Origin: Vombatus ursinus | Lineage: Eukaryota > Chordata > Mammalia > Diprotodontia > Vombatidae | NCBI RefSeq assembly: GCF_900497805.2 | Contig: NW_020954626.1 | Coordinates: 5,773,959-5,837,958 of the forward strand | Direction of reading: 5' to 3' | Length of the DNA stretch: 64,000 nucleotides | Part shown: piece by piece, positions 39,703 to 50,500 of the stretch | Layout: each line of letters starts with the position of its first letter | How positions within the stretch are numbered: the first letter of the stretch is position 1 | Position numbers and translations under genes: made by a program | The notes under the pieces: generated by a model | What the model was told of the DNA's origin: nothing | The model's input: only the letters and a program-made list of their open reading frames with translations | The model's database searches: none

Positions 39703-39890
39703 TAGATTTGGAGCTGGAAGGACATTAATCACCACCTTCTCCAAGCCTTTCATTTTACAAATGACAAAACTGAGGCCCACAGAAATTGAAAAAGTTATCC
39801 AAGATTATGCAGAAGATGATGGGAAGACTAGGATTCTAAGTCAGATCTTCATATGCTAAACCAGTCTTTCTGTAGTACTAGGCCACTTCA
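39703..39890 (-). repeat. MIR-type repeat
   Basis: gatttggagctggaaggaca, tcattttacaaatgacaaaa, ctgaggcccacagaaattga. Confidence 0.65.
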
Positions 39891-40029
39891 GTTTTGACTC
39901 AGAAAAGGGATTGACAATCACTGTAGACTACACCCCAGAGACATCAGTCCAATATGCTACCTGAGTCAATAAGCATCTGTTAAGTATTTATTACATGTCA
40001 GGCACTGTATAATCTTGGGTTATACAAAA

Positions 40030-40535
40030 AAAATCTGTGCATACCCTTTGATCCAGCAATATCACTGCTAGGTCTATATCCCAAAGAGATCAAAAAAGGG
40101 AGGGGAAAAGGACTGTTTGTACCAAAAAATATTTAGAGTAGCTCTTTTTGTGGTCACTAAGAATTCAAAATTGAGAGGGTGTTCTTTAGTTAAGCAATGG
40201 CTGAACAAGTTGTGGCATATGATTCTGATAGAATATTACTGTGCTATAAGAAATGACCAGACGGATGATTTCAGAAAAACCTGGAAAGACTTACATGAAC
40301 TCATGCAAAGTGAAGTGAACAGAACCAGAAGAACATCATACACAATAACAGCAACATTGTACAATGAAGAAGGGTGAATGACTTAGCTATTCTCCGTTAC
40401 AAATGATCCAAGACAATCCCAAAGGACTCATGATGAAATATCATCTGCCCCCAAAGAAAGAACTGATGTTGTCTGAATGCAGAGTGAAGCATATTCTCTC
40501 AATCTCTCTCTGTCTTTCTCTGTCTCTCTATCACC

Positions 40536-40599
<64 letters not shown>

Positions 40600-40779
40600 C
40601 TCATTCTTTTGTACAAAATGATTAATATAGTAATTTTTTACATGATTGCACATGTATAATCTACATCGGATTGCTTACCATCTTAGGGAAGGGGGAAAGG
40701 AGAGAAGGAGGGACAGAATTTGGAACACAAAACTTCAAAAAAAGTTAAAAATTTGTCTTTACATATAATTTGGAAAACA
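40030..40779 (+). mobile_element. L1 LINE 3' fragment
   Basis: ORF2 C-terminus: CAIRNDQTDDFRKTWKDLHE, then TRRTSYTITATLYNEEG and a stop at 40376. The 3' UTR follows, with a (TCTA)n expansion. It is 5' truncated to about the last 750 bases. Confidence 0.87.
40535..40602. repeat. (TCTA)n microsatellite in L1 3' UTR
   Basis: About 16 TCTA units after a CT-rich lead (40495-40530). Confidence 0.95.
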
Positions 40780-41089
40780 TAAAAAAAACAATCTCTGCTT
40801 CAAGGAGCTGAATTCTAATGAAGGATACATGTACATAAAAGTACATACAGAGTAAGTGGAGGCTTAACTCAGAGGAGAGCACTGCCAATTTAGTATAGTA
40901 AGAAAGGTCTTCTGCATAAGGTGTCTTTTGAACTGAGTCCTGAAGGAAATCAGGGATTTTGCTTTCCACTCTTTCCCACCATTGCTGGTGCCTTCCCTCT
41001 GAGATTACCATCCATTTACTATACAACTTTTACAATTTATCAATTGTAAAATTCAAATATCTTTTATGTATATAGTTATTATGTCCCCC

Positions 41090-41215
41090 ATTAGAATACA
41101 AAATATCTGAAGGCAGGGACTGTCTTTTCACCTTTCTTTGTATCCCTAGCATTTAGCACAGTGCCTGGCACATAGTAAGAGTTTAATAGATGGTTATTTA
41201 TTAACTGACTGATTT
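41090..41215 (+). mobile_element. L2 LINE 3' end
   Basis: aggcagggactgtcttttca, ctagcatttagcacagtgcc, tggcacatagtaagagttta. Confidence 0.82.
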
Positions 41216-41267
41216 GTCTAAAATCATAACTCCATGATTCAGAACCATAAAGCATTAGTGGGTGAAT

Positions 41268-41505
41268 AAGTATAAGAATAGGGACTGGACATGTAATTTT
41301 ACTGGTATAGGGAACATCCAATGAGGAAAAAAAAATCTTTCTATCAATGCAAATCAGCAATTGCTCAGCATCTTAAGGTGTTAGAGTTGCCTGAAGCAAG
41401 AAGTTAATTGATGACTTGCTCATGGTCCCATAGACTGAATGTGTCAGAGAGTACTTGAACACAAGTATTCCTGGCTGTCTATCCATTATGCCATGGTACT
41501 TCTTG
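41268..41505 (-). repeat. Mar1-like SINE
   Basis: gactggacatgtaattttac, tgacttgctcatggtcccat, tctatccattatgccatggt. Confidence 0.65.
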
Positions 41506-41745
41506 GAACTAGCAGAATATTAGTTTTTAAAAGATGGGCTTTCATTCCAGAGACGAGCTTGGTACCAGTGAAAAATGCTGTGTACCTTCTTAAATGTCAT
41601 CCAGCCTTATCTTTTCCTCCTATTCACTGCTGGGACCACTCCATCATCTCTTCTCAGTGCCTGTTTAAGCAGTGGACTAACTTGATGTGTAGCCCATCTA
41701 ACTGGGTGATCTATCTGGACAGCATGCATTCAATAACAGATCTTG
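41506..41745. other. Unclassified sequence
   Basis: The plus frame 41439-41756 has no similarity and starts inside a SINE. Not a gene. Confidence 0.35.
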
Positions 41746-42004
41746 TTATTATATGAAAGACATTGTACTAGGTAGTCAGAGGGATGCAAAAAAGAAAGGT
41801 AAAAATTGTTCCCTGTGAACTCAGAGAGTTCATGATCTATATGGGAACACATGAAAAGTTAAATAAAATGTTCAAGGCAATAGTTGAAAATAAATTATAA
41901 AGCAATATTTGACACATTGCTGAGAACATTATGCAAATAATTAGAATTCTAGAGGAATTCATAGGAGGGAAAGATCACTTCAGTAGGTTTTTTAAAGGAG
42001 GGAA
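41746..42004 (-). mobile_element. L2 LINE 3' UTR relic
   Basis: attgtactaggtagtcagag, ctcagagagttcatgatcta, tatgggaacacatgaaaagt. Confidence 0.6.
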
Positions 42005-42111
42005 GATTTGGTTAATGGAAGGAAGAGTCAGATTTGGGTTAATGGAAGGAGGAGTCAGTTTTAGGTTAATGGAAGGAAGAGTCAGATTTGGGTTAATGGA
42101 AGGAAGAGTCA
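42005..42111 (+). repeat. 27-base minisatellite, four copies
   Basis: Units at 42005-42030 (26 bases), 42031-42057, 42058-42084 and 42085-42111. All share gttaatggaagga and end gagtca, with a few differences. The 27-base period keeps one frame open and gives a nine-residue LMEGRVRFG-type repeat. I see no evidence that it is translated. Confidence 0.9.
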
Positions 42112-42129
42112 AAGTGGGATAGATGTAGA

Positions 42130-43037
42130 AAAGAGGAGTTAGACACAAGTAAGTGACAAGATTTGAAAAATAAAAACACCAAAAATTGGTGTGAAAATAG
42201 CAATCAATAATGTTTAATTCTCCATAAAGAAAAAAGCAAGAAAATAAATGTCAAAGATATTATTGTAATGGTGGCATGTTACTGAATCCATGAAGAAAAT
42301 TATCAGCACATCAAAATCTAATTATTTCATTAATAGCATATATTTGATTTTAAAGAGAAAAAATTTGAGGGTTAGATGACAGCACAAACAAGTTTGCTTT
42401 CCATTTATCAAAAATATAATAACCCCATTGGGTTAACTTATTTTTATGATCCTTTCTAGCTTTAAAAACATCTGAAAGTCTCTGTTTCTTCATGGAACAA
42501 GTGCTAAAATGAAATGAAAACATTTAAGTGTACATGGCGTTTCTTATTCCTAACCTGAACTTTTCAGACACTAGCTTATATCTTTCTCCCACTTAGGGAC
42601 TGCCCAAGTAATTTTCATTGGTCATTCTGCATATCTTTTCCAATCTATACTTAATTGTTAAGGGCAAGGAGTTAAGTGAATAATTGGTACCTGTTGGCTG
42701 CTCATTCTCAACACTCAATGCTCTCCTCATTTTTTCCTAGTTGACCATCTCTCCAGCCAATCAATTCTTCCCTCTTCTAAATGATCTCTTATCTCATTTG
42801 CATTAGCATTCACTTAGCTCTTAGAACTTGTTGCAATTTTTTGAGGGTGAAGCATACAATTGTCCTGCCTTTTCCCTAGTTGTTTCTAATTCTATTATTC
42901 AAGGATGCTCTTTTCAGCTGAAGGTTAATGCAATTTAATTGTATGTGTGTATGTTTTTCTTTTTAAAGGAGCCCAAACTCTAATTTTTTTCCAGCAGTTT
43001 AAATTCAAATACAATGTTGCTTTTAAACAATTGCATA
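42130..43037. other. Unclassified AT-rich sequence
   Basis: Nothing recognisable. Confidence 0.4.
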
Positions 43038-43054
43038 CATTTCAGCATTCTTTT

Positions 43055-43222
43055 TTTTCCTTTTTTTTCTTTTTTTTAGGCAATTGGGGTTAAGAGACTT
43101 GCCCGGGGTCACAAAGCTAGTAAGTGTCAAGTGTTTGGTCTGAGGCCAGATTTGAACTCAGTTCCTCCCAACTTCAGGGCCGGTACTCTATCTACTTGCC
43201 ACCTAGCTGCGCTCCTCCCCCC
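43055..43222 (-). repeat. WSINE1-like SINE with 17-base target duplication
   Basis: T-rich tail, then caattggggttaagagactt to ccacctagctgc. Direct repeats catttcagcattctttt (43038-43054) and catttcagtattctttt (43223-43239) flank it with one difference. Same family as 7551-7721. Confidence 0.88.
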
Positions 43223-43239
43223 CATTTCAGTATTCTTTT

Positions 43240-43700
43240 CAGCATGAATTAGTAAGCGTGAATTTGATCAACTCATCTCAGGTGATTACAACTGGGAAGT
43301 ACCCCTTATACTGGGTAAATTGAAGACAAATAAAAGGAAACGTGACTTTGCCAGAGAGGATAGTAAACATATGGAAGGCATTTTTTCAGGAGTTAGTTGA
43401 AAATGCAATTTATAAAAATATATTTGAATGACTTTGTAGATGAGAGCTTGAGTCATAATTTAATATTAAGGAAAATTAAGATGTTTGTTTGAGGTTAAAT
43501 GATTAATCTTTGAGGTTTATGTCACAAAAGATAATTTTATCTTTCTCCATAACAGGCTCCTTAGTACCACTGTCATATAATAAATCTGTCCTAGAATGAT
43601 GATTCTCTTGCTCTTGTTCTTAAGAATTAATGCTACATCAATACATCAAGGATCTATCATTTCCTCAGTGTGAGAACTCCCTCTACCAAGGCAGGTTCCA
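43240..43700. other. Unclassified sequence
   Basis: Nothing recognisable. Confidence 0.4.
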
Positions 43701-43704
43701 ACCC

Positions 43705-43862
43705 ATATCTAACTTCATAAGTGGTCTCAGAGTTGCCTGAGCCTCAGAGAAGTTAGGTGGCTTATCCGTAGTCACACAGCAAGCAAGCTGAGAGATAAGA
43801 CTTGAACCCGGTTCCTGATCCCAAGTCAGGCACTCTGTCTCCTATTCCATGCTGCCTACTAT
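43705..43862 (-). repeat. MIR/Mar1-like SINE
   Basis: gaagttaggtggcttatccg, agtcacacagcaagcaagct, aggcactctgtctcctattc. Confidence 0.6.
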
Positions 43863-44655
43863 TTGAAACCATGACTTGGGTGAATTTTTCTAACATAAGG
43901 ATTTTATAACAATGACATCTGTCCTAGGATTTCTTGTACCTATAAATGAATAATGAGACAGACTTTGACTTTATGCTCATACATTTATTTATCCTACTGA
44001 AGTTCAGAATACTGGAGATATAGAAGTGTTAGAAGGTATAACAAGTGAAGAGAATGGGTATTTTTTAGTCACAAGGTCAGTCTGAATTTTTCACTGATTT
44101 AGACCAAATGAATCTCAATGTGGCTTTTTAACTAAAATAAAATTAATATTGTCTTTTCCTGTGCCTTTGTGAAGTCTCCAGATTCCCCTGATGCTGATGC
44201 TGCAGATAACTCACCTCTATGAAATAATCATAACAAGTACCTATTTATTGATGTTATCTCGTAACAAGCAATTCTTTGAAACATAGTCTTCCCTCACATT
44301 CACCACCACTCCCACACCTCATTTTCTCTTTGTGACATCTACAGAATTGAAATTGATTTTTATCATGTTTTTTAACAAAAGGAGAAATGTAATTTTTTTA
44401 TGGAATGCATAATAACTTGAGAACAAATACATCCATATGCCAATCAAATGAAATGTCTGGAAAAATGGTGCTACATAGTTTTCTTCTACGATACAACAAA
44501 TTTCATGACATTTTGAGTTAAGGTAGACTTTTAAAGTTTAAACATACAACATTTCAATGTAAGATGTAATGAACAATTTACATTATATTTCCAAATAAAT
44601 TTAAGGAATTCTTTCTTTATTTTTTTACCTTCTGAGCCAAAATTCTGATTTCTTT
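43863..44655. other. Unclassified sequence
   Basis: Nothing recognisable. Confidence 0.4.
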
Positions 44656-44660
44656 GGGGG

Positions 44661-44854
44661 TTGGGGTGGGGAACCTGTGGCCTGGAGGTCACATGTGGCC
44701 CTTTAGGTCCTCAAGTGCAGCCCTTTGACTGAAGCCAAACTTCATAGAACTAAACCCCTTAATGAAAGGATTTGTTTTGTAAGACTCGGACTCAGTCAAA
44801 AGGCTGCACCCAAGGACCTAGAGAGCCACAAGTGGCCTCGAGGCCCCACCCCTG
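44661..44854. mobile_element. hAT-type MITE (194 bases)
   Basis: The left end (ttggggtggggaacctgtgg, continuing through cacatgtggccctttaggtc) is an imperfect inverted repeat of the right end (gacctagagagccacaagtg, continuing to ccccacccctg), about 40 bases each. The interior has no transposase. The frame 44725-44943 crosses it and is not a gene. No clear 8-base target repeat. Confidence 0.72.
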
Positions 44855-45402
44855 TAGGGTATTCTTGGTGCAGAAATTTACTGATGCAGCTCAATTACCC
44901 TTCAGTAACTTATTGTGTTAAAGTTGGGGCACTGAGACATTAAGTGGCTTATCTATTGTCACAAAACTGGTAACTGATAGAGGTAGCATTTGAACCTAGG
45001 TCTTCTTGACTTTTACTTTGCTTTGAAGATGGCCCCATATCCTCTATGTTCATACTATGTCGCTATTTCTATTGTAACATAATGCATAATTGTTATAAGC
45101 TTCACAATAGGCATTAAAAAGATTTACCCCCCCAAGCATTGTTATAAAAGAAAACTGATTAAAATTCATTCATTTAGAACAGATGTCCCTATAGTCCATG
45201 GCCCTTTGTCATGACACAGCATAATTAGGTATCTGGATGATTTCGCAGGCACCAATCATACCCTGGATGAGTCATAAACTGGAAAGTGTCATAAGCTGAG
45301 TTGGCCTTACAATGGTGTGTTTACTCTTGTAGATAATATTACCATATATATTTTACACACACTCAATGGTGCCCATAACACATCAAGCAGTCAGAAATCA
45401 AG

Positions 45403-45585
45403 GCATCTAGGTGGTGCAGGCAATAAAGTGCCAGACCTGGAGTCAGGAGACCTGAGTTAAAATCCTGCCTCAGGCACTAACTAACTGTGTGATCCTGGGC
45501 AAGTCACTTAGCCACATTTGCCTCAGTTTCCTCATCTGTAAAATAAGCTGGAGAAGGAAATAACAAACCACTCCAATATCAGTGG
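45403..45585 (+). repeat. CORE-SINE, 3' truncated
   Basis: catctaggtggtgcaggcaa, atttgcctcagtttcctcat, ctggagaaggaaataacaaa. The tail is lost. Confidence 0.85.
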
Positions 45586-45697
45586 TGCCCTTTGTCAGAC
45601 CTCTGCCATATCTATCCATGAAAAAACAAATTGCACCAAGATCCCACAGAGGCGCTCTTCAACTCCTGAATTGGGGCGGGGGTGGTTACCCTGGAAT

Positions 45698-45850
45698 GTT
45701 GTCCCTTAACCTCTGTTTGCTTCAGTTTTTTCAACTGCAAAATGGGGATAAGAATAGAACCTAACTTACATTGTTGTTGTGAGGATCAAATGAGATAATA
45801 TTTCTACAAAGTGCTTATCACAGTGCCTCGCACATTATAAATACAAAAAT
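45698..45850 (+). repeat. MIR-like SINE 3' half
   Basis: caactgcaaaatggggataa, gtgaggatcaaatgagataa, cagtgcctcgcacattataa. Confidence 0.75.
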
Positions 45851-45857
45851 GCTTGCT

Positions 45858-46024
45858 TTCTTCCTTTCCTCCCTCCCTCCTTTCATTTCTCTCTCCTTTC
45901 TTCTCTTCTTTCCTTCCTTCCTCCCTCCTTCTGTTTTTTCTCCTCCCTTCTTTCCTTTTTCCTTCTTTTCCTCATTCCTTCCCTCTCTTCCTTGCTTCTT
46001 TATTTCCTCTTTCCATTCTTTCCT
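45858..46024. repeat. TTCC-type polypyrimidine tract
   Basis: About 165 bases almost free of purines on the plus strand. The two frames open across it (Ser/Phe/Pro-rich one way, Lys/Glu/Gly-rich the other) are low-complexity artefacts. Confidence 0.95.
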
Positions 46025-46029
46025 TCTGA

Positions 46030-46395
46030 AGAACCATGTAGGAATTTTTTTCAATTAAAAATTAAGAATTGGAAAGGTAGCTTGGAACCTGCTTATGGAG
46101 TGTTTTTATGCCAGGCTAAGACTTTTAACCTTTATTCTATAAGTGAAGGAAAGTCCCTGAAGGTTTTTGAGCACATGAATGAAATGATCCGAGGAGTGCA
46201 TTAGAATGATTGATCTAGCCTCGATGTATAGGATGCATTTGAGGTGCAGGGGGATACAGGAAAGATCTGTGAGGCAGCTATGCCGGAGGCTAGGCAAGAG
46301 TAACAAGGACCTAGACTAGGATTGTGGTGAGGAAGTAGAAAGGAGAGAATAGTTGCAAAAGATATTGTGGAAGTAGAATTGATGAGGCTTGGAAA
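46030..46395 (-). mobile_element. L2 LINE ORF2 C-terminal relic
   Basis: gccaggctaagacttttaac, ctgaaggtttttgagcacat, cgatgtataggatgcatttg, gaattgatgaggcttgg. Confidence 0.72.
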
Positions 46396-46484
46396 AATAT
46401 TTCTTAGATCAGGGATCGCAAATCCACAGTACACCCCCAGTGTAGTGTAACCTTTATTCCATGAAGGACTAAAGGACATATAAT

Positions 46485-46580
46485 TTCAAATGAGAATATT
46501 TGTAAAGCACTTAGCTTAGTGTGCTTTACTAAGCACATAGTGGTTGCTTAGTAAATGCTTATTCCTTCCCCTTCCCTTTC
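46485..46580 (+). repeat. MIR-like SINE tail
   Basis: gagaatatttgtaaagcact, gttgcttagtaaatgcttat. Confidence 0.55.
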
Positions 46581-46647
46581 TCATGAGATTAACAAGTATT
46601 TAGGAAAGAAACAAACCCTTAGAAATAGGTACAGATAGTCTTGTAAA

Positions 46648-46671
46648 CTATATATATATATATATATATAC
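46648..46671. repeat. (TA)n microsatellite
   Basis: About 11 TA units. Confidence 0.9.
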
Positions 46672-46699
46672 TTTTGAGATATGAGGAAATGGAAAGAGG

Positions 46700-46820
46700 A
46701 TGTTGAATGTAAGCTCCTTGGGAGAAGGGATTGTTTTGTTAATTGCAGTTGTATCCTTAGAAGCTAATAAAGTGCCTGGCATATAGGAGGTGCTTAATTA
46801 ATATATACTTATTGATGAGT
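46700..46820 (+). mobile_element. L2 LINE 3' end
   Basis: gtaagctccttgggagaagg, aaagtgcctggcatatagga, ggtgcttaattaatat. Confidence 0.75.
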
Positions 46821-46989
46821 GGTAGATAATGCAAAGTTTCGAGTTAAAAAGAGAGGGGTTAAAGGGGCTTGTGGGATGTGTCATCTTCCTCAGTAAAGTA
46901 GAGTGATGAAAGGAGACATGAATTTGGAGATCTAAAAAGACCTTTGGAGCAGACATAATGGGTAATGTCACAGGGAGTCCATAAGTAAA

Positions 46990-47390
46990 TGAAAGACAAT
47001 AAATATTTATTAAATATTTATTAAATATTTTTCATATGCCAGACAGTATGCTAAGTGATGAGAATACAAATTCAAGCAAAAAAAGATATAGTCCCTACTC
47101 TCAAGGTGCTTACATTATGATGGAGAAAGGAAACACAGAAATAGGGATAAGGATAGGAAATAATAGTGAAGCAGAACCAGCCTAGGTGCCCTGGGAAAAA
47201 ATCACTGAAGAGAAAAGGGGACCGGAAAGATGAGAAGATGTTCCAGGACAAGAAGACCACAAGTGCTGAGGAAATTTCCAGGAGGAGAGGACAACTTAGG
47301 CATAGTGAAGGAGTGCTATAAGTCAAAATCAGAGCTGGGATGGGAATTAGAAATGAGTAAAATTGACCATCATTGTAGACATAGCTGAGT
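46990..47390 (-). mobile_element. L2 LINE 3' end
   Basis: ttcatatgccagacagtatg, ctctcaaggtgcttacatta, then ggaggagaggacaacttagg and the decayed upstream part. Confidence 0.65.
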
Positions 47391-48005
47391 ACAAGGAGTG
47401 TGGGTTGGTAGTGGCCTCAATCCACTACAATTATTTGTTTGTTTAATATGAATATCTTTGTAATGCTCAGCTGCCTGGGAGCAGAGAAAGCAGATGGTGG
47501 AGGTTACTTTGGGTGAGAGATTAGCAGGACAAGAATAGTTCACTGTGAATCTGGTATCCTTGACAATATGAACTAGAAATCTCTTCCCCCAGAGCAGCAT
47601 TATTGATGATCTGTTGCGTCTTTCCCAACAAAGAGACTGTGGTGTTTCACATTAAAGAGAGTTTGCTTAAATTTATCCACAAATGGACCACAGCTGAGCT
47701 GCTGACTACCTGCTTAAAGCATCATCATATCCTGCTTCATACCTGGGGAGATGAAGGCTATGATAATGATTCACCTGTGTGAATTACACTTACATGATTT
47801 TTTTCTGTGTTCTTGTGCTTTCCACTCACTAAATCTCTTAGGGGTTTCTCATGTAGCAACAGGTAAGCATAGTAGTGACATTTAGGGGTTGCTTGTCACT
47901 ATCAGAGGTACTATAACGTTAACTCTATGAAGTCAGGTTGGAAGATAATGTAGATAAAGTGCTTCACAAAACTGAAAGTGCCATATAGATGTGAGCTATC
48001 AATAT
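47391..48005. other. Unclassified sequence
   Basis: Nothing recognisable; short SINE-tail-like bits near 47955-48010. Confidence 0.35.
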
Positions 48006-48009
48006 TATT

Positions 48010-48945
48010 ATAAAAACTTATCAATCTGCAAGTATTAAGTGTTAGGCACCACGCTAAGTGTTGGAAATGCAAATGTACTAATGAAAAAAGAATCGTTTCT
48101 CAAGGGGCTTATGTTCCCACAGCAGAGGCAACATACACACATATGTGTGTATACATGTATGTATATGTATACACACATACTACATTTGTTTAGGGGAGAT
48201 AGTTGAATTCCAGTGTAACTCCTAGCATGTGAATTAATTAAGCACACTTAATAAATACTTATTGACTGAGTGACTAAAGGGATCTGGAGATACCTAATAT
48301 AGAAGATCTGAGTTGAGCTTTGAAGGAACCTAGAGATTCTAAGAGATGGAGATGAAAAAGGTGCACTTTATAAGAATGGGGAACAGCCAATGCAAAGGTG
48401 CAATGATGGGAGATGGGACTGGAAAGCTAACTTGGAACCAGAATGAAAGATTTCAAAAACCAAACACAAGAGGCATGGCAGAATAATCTTGTTTAGGTCT
48501 TAGTGAATCACTGGAGTTTATCAAGCAGAGGAATGATATGTCAGAACTATATTGTATTTTGCCATAGTATGGAGGATGTATTATAGAACAGAGTGACTTA
48601 AAATGGATATAGATCAATCAGGAGTCTATAGTAATAATCCAAATAAAAGGTGATAATTGTCTGAACTATGTTTGTGGTCATGTGAATAGAGAGGAGACAG
48701 ATGTAAGAGATGCAGAGTTAGAAACTAAAAACCTGGTAACTGATTGGATAGATGGGGTGAGGGAGAGTAAAGAATTGAGATAAGCTATAAGATTTGCAAA
48801 CCTGGGAGATTAAAAGGATAGTGGTACCCTCATTCATAATATAGATGCCCAGAAGAGGGATAGGTTTTTTGGGAAAGATAAAGAGTGCTGTTTTGGACAC
48901 ATTGAATATAAGATACAGGCAGGGTATTCAGTTTGAAATCTCCAT
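48010..48945 (-). mobile_element. L2 LINE, left portion of an interrupted copy
   Basis: 3' end at 48010-48130 (gttaggcaccacgctaagtg, ctcaaggggcttatgttccc), then an alternating TG/CA patch (48136-48181). Next comes the ORF2 C-terminal region (gaacagccaatgcaaaggtg, cactggagtttatcaagcag, gagtgctgttttggacacat). It breaks at 48945 where the RTE element begins and resumes at 52551. Confidence 0.82.
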
Positions 48946-50490
48946 TGGCTGGTTGATAGTTGTGCTTTGTTCTCAAAGAGGACCAAAATGACATCAGTAT
49001 GTTAGAGTCAAGTTGCAATGTGTCCGATTCTGGCTGATCAGACCAATATGAGCTCAGAATGCTCTACCACAGGTCAGGCACAAATAGTCCATGTGAACAT
49101 TTGGGATAGATTCTCTAAATTTGAGCATCTCGCATTTCTTTTGAGCTATTTCAATTCTGCTTTGCTGATAGAAGGCAGCACCTTCTCTGATAAAGGCGCA
49201 ACATGCTGAGCAGTCCTGTGCCAGTATCTTCCATGTCACACAATCAATTCCAAAGTTCTTAAGAGAAATGTTGCGAGTGTCCTTGTATCGCTTCTCCTGA
49301 CCACTGTGTGAGCACTTGCCCTGTGTGAGTTCTCCATGAAATAGTCTTTTTAGCAAGTATACATTTGGCATTTAAACAACATGGCCAGTCCTTGCATTGG
49401 ACTCGCTCTCTCTGAAGTAGAGTTTGAATGCCTGGCAATTTAGTTCAAGAAAGGCCCTCAGTGTCTGGTATCTTATCCTGCCAGGTGATCTTCAGAATCT
49501 TCCTAAGACAATTCAAATGGAAGCATTTCAGTTTCCTGACTTGGTGCTGGTATACCGTCCAGGTTTCACAGGCATACAACAATGAGGTCAGCACAACAGC
49601 TCAGCAGACATTCAGTTTGGTAGTCAGGCTAATACCTTTTCTTTCCCCCACTTTCCTTTGGAGCCTCCTGAACATTGAGGTAGCTCTGTCAATGCATGTG
49701 TTAACCTTACTATCAATGTGTACCACTTTAGTCTCAGCTTGTAGCCTTTTCAAGTTGAAGAATTTACCATCAGTATGGTAGGTGACCTTGATGCCATGTT
49801 CTTCCTCATTGAAAGCATTTGACAACATGGCTGAAAACATCATGCTAAAAAGCATGGGAGCAAGCACATAGCCTTATGGGTGACCATCTTCCAGGTCAAG
49901 GATTAAGAAGAAATCTGGCAAGAATCTTGCCCACAATGACTAAGAAAGAGATCCTTCTGTGGTTGTCGCAGGACAATCTATTTCCTTTACCTTTATAGAG
50001 ATGGACAATAGTGGTGTCCTTGAACTCCTGGGGGATAATCTCATCTTGACATATAAGCTGGAAAATTTCAATCAGCTTTTGTATAAGCAATGGACCGCCC
50101 CCACCTGTAAATCTCAGCTAGAATAGAATCAGCACCAGGTGCTCTGCCACATGAAAGGAACCTAATGGCATCCAAAACCTCTTTTTCAGTTAGAACTCCA
50201 GCTAGAGAGGAACTGACTTCAACATTAGGTAAATGGTCAGTGGTTTCAGCATTGATTGATGATGGTCTGTTGAGAACACTATGGAAGTCTTCAGCCCATA
50301 TCTCTAGGATTATGTCCTTATCACTAAACAATGTGGCTCCACTCAGTAGTTGACATGCACCATAGGTCTTTGGCCTATAAATAGCCTTCAGGGCACCATA
50401 AAAACACTCTGGATTGTTACTATCAGCATAAAACTGAATTTTATCTGCCTTCTTACTGAGCCAAGAATACTGCATCTCTCTAAGTTTCTC
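48946..50490 (-). mobile_element. RTE LINE, 3' portion (RT domain to 3' terminus)
   Basis: Minus-strand non-LTR retrotransposon. From its 5' side it reads SWLSKKADKIQFYADSNN, GRAPGADSILAEIYRWG, EIIPQEFKDTTIVHLYKGKG, CDNHRRISFLVIVGKILARF, then MLAPMLFSMMFSAMLSNAF and GIKVTYHTDGKFFNLKRLQ. The RT core is therefore recognisable. It then jumps from RLQAETK to VVHIDSKVNTC, leaving out about 80 codons including the FADD catalytic motif. The C-terminal tail follows (LAQDCSACCAFIREGA, FYQQSRIEIAQKKCE). Several stops and frame changes show it is dead. Its 3' tail ends at a target duplication in the host L2. Confidence 0.88.
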
Positions 50491-50500
50491 TTGGACTTTA

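Larger units (their letters stand above)
39960..40980 (-). mobile_element. L2 LINE 3' end split by an L1
   Basis: Minus-strand L2 at 39960-40024 (gttaagtatttattacatgt, caggcactgtataatcttgg) resumes at about 40780-40980 (caatctctgcttcaaggagc, gtgtcttttgaactgagtcc). The two halves are contiguous in the L2 consensus, so the L1 between them inserted here. Confidence 0.75.

Noticed and set aside
44170-44224. Possible exon reading SPDSPDADAADNSPL and a stop after an AAG
   Set aside because: Short, acidic and looks protein-like, but the acceptor is weak and it matches nothing I know in UNC13.
45818-46058. Lys/Glu/Gly-rich minus frame resembling a nuclear protein
   Set aside because: Translation of the TTCC polypyrimidine tract.
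48136-48181. Palindromic TG/CA alternation as a regulatory site
   Set aside because: Best explained as a degraded dinucleotide microsatellite within L2.
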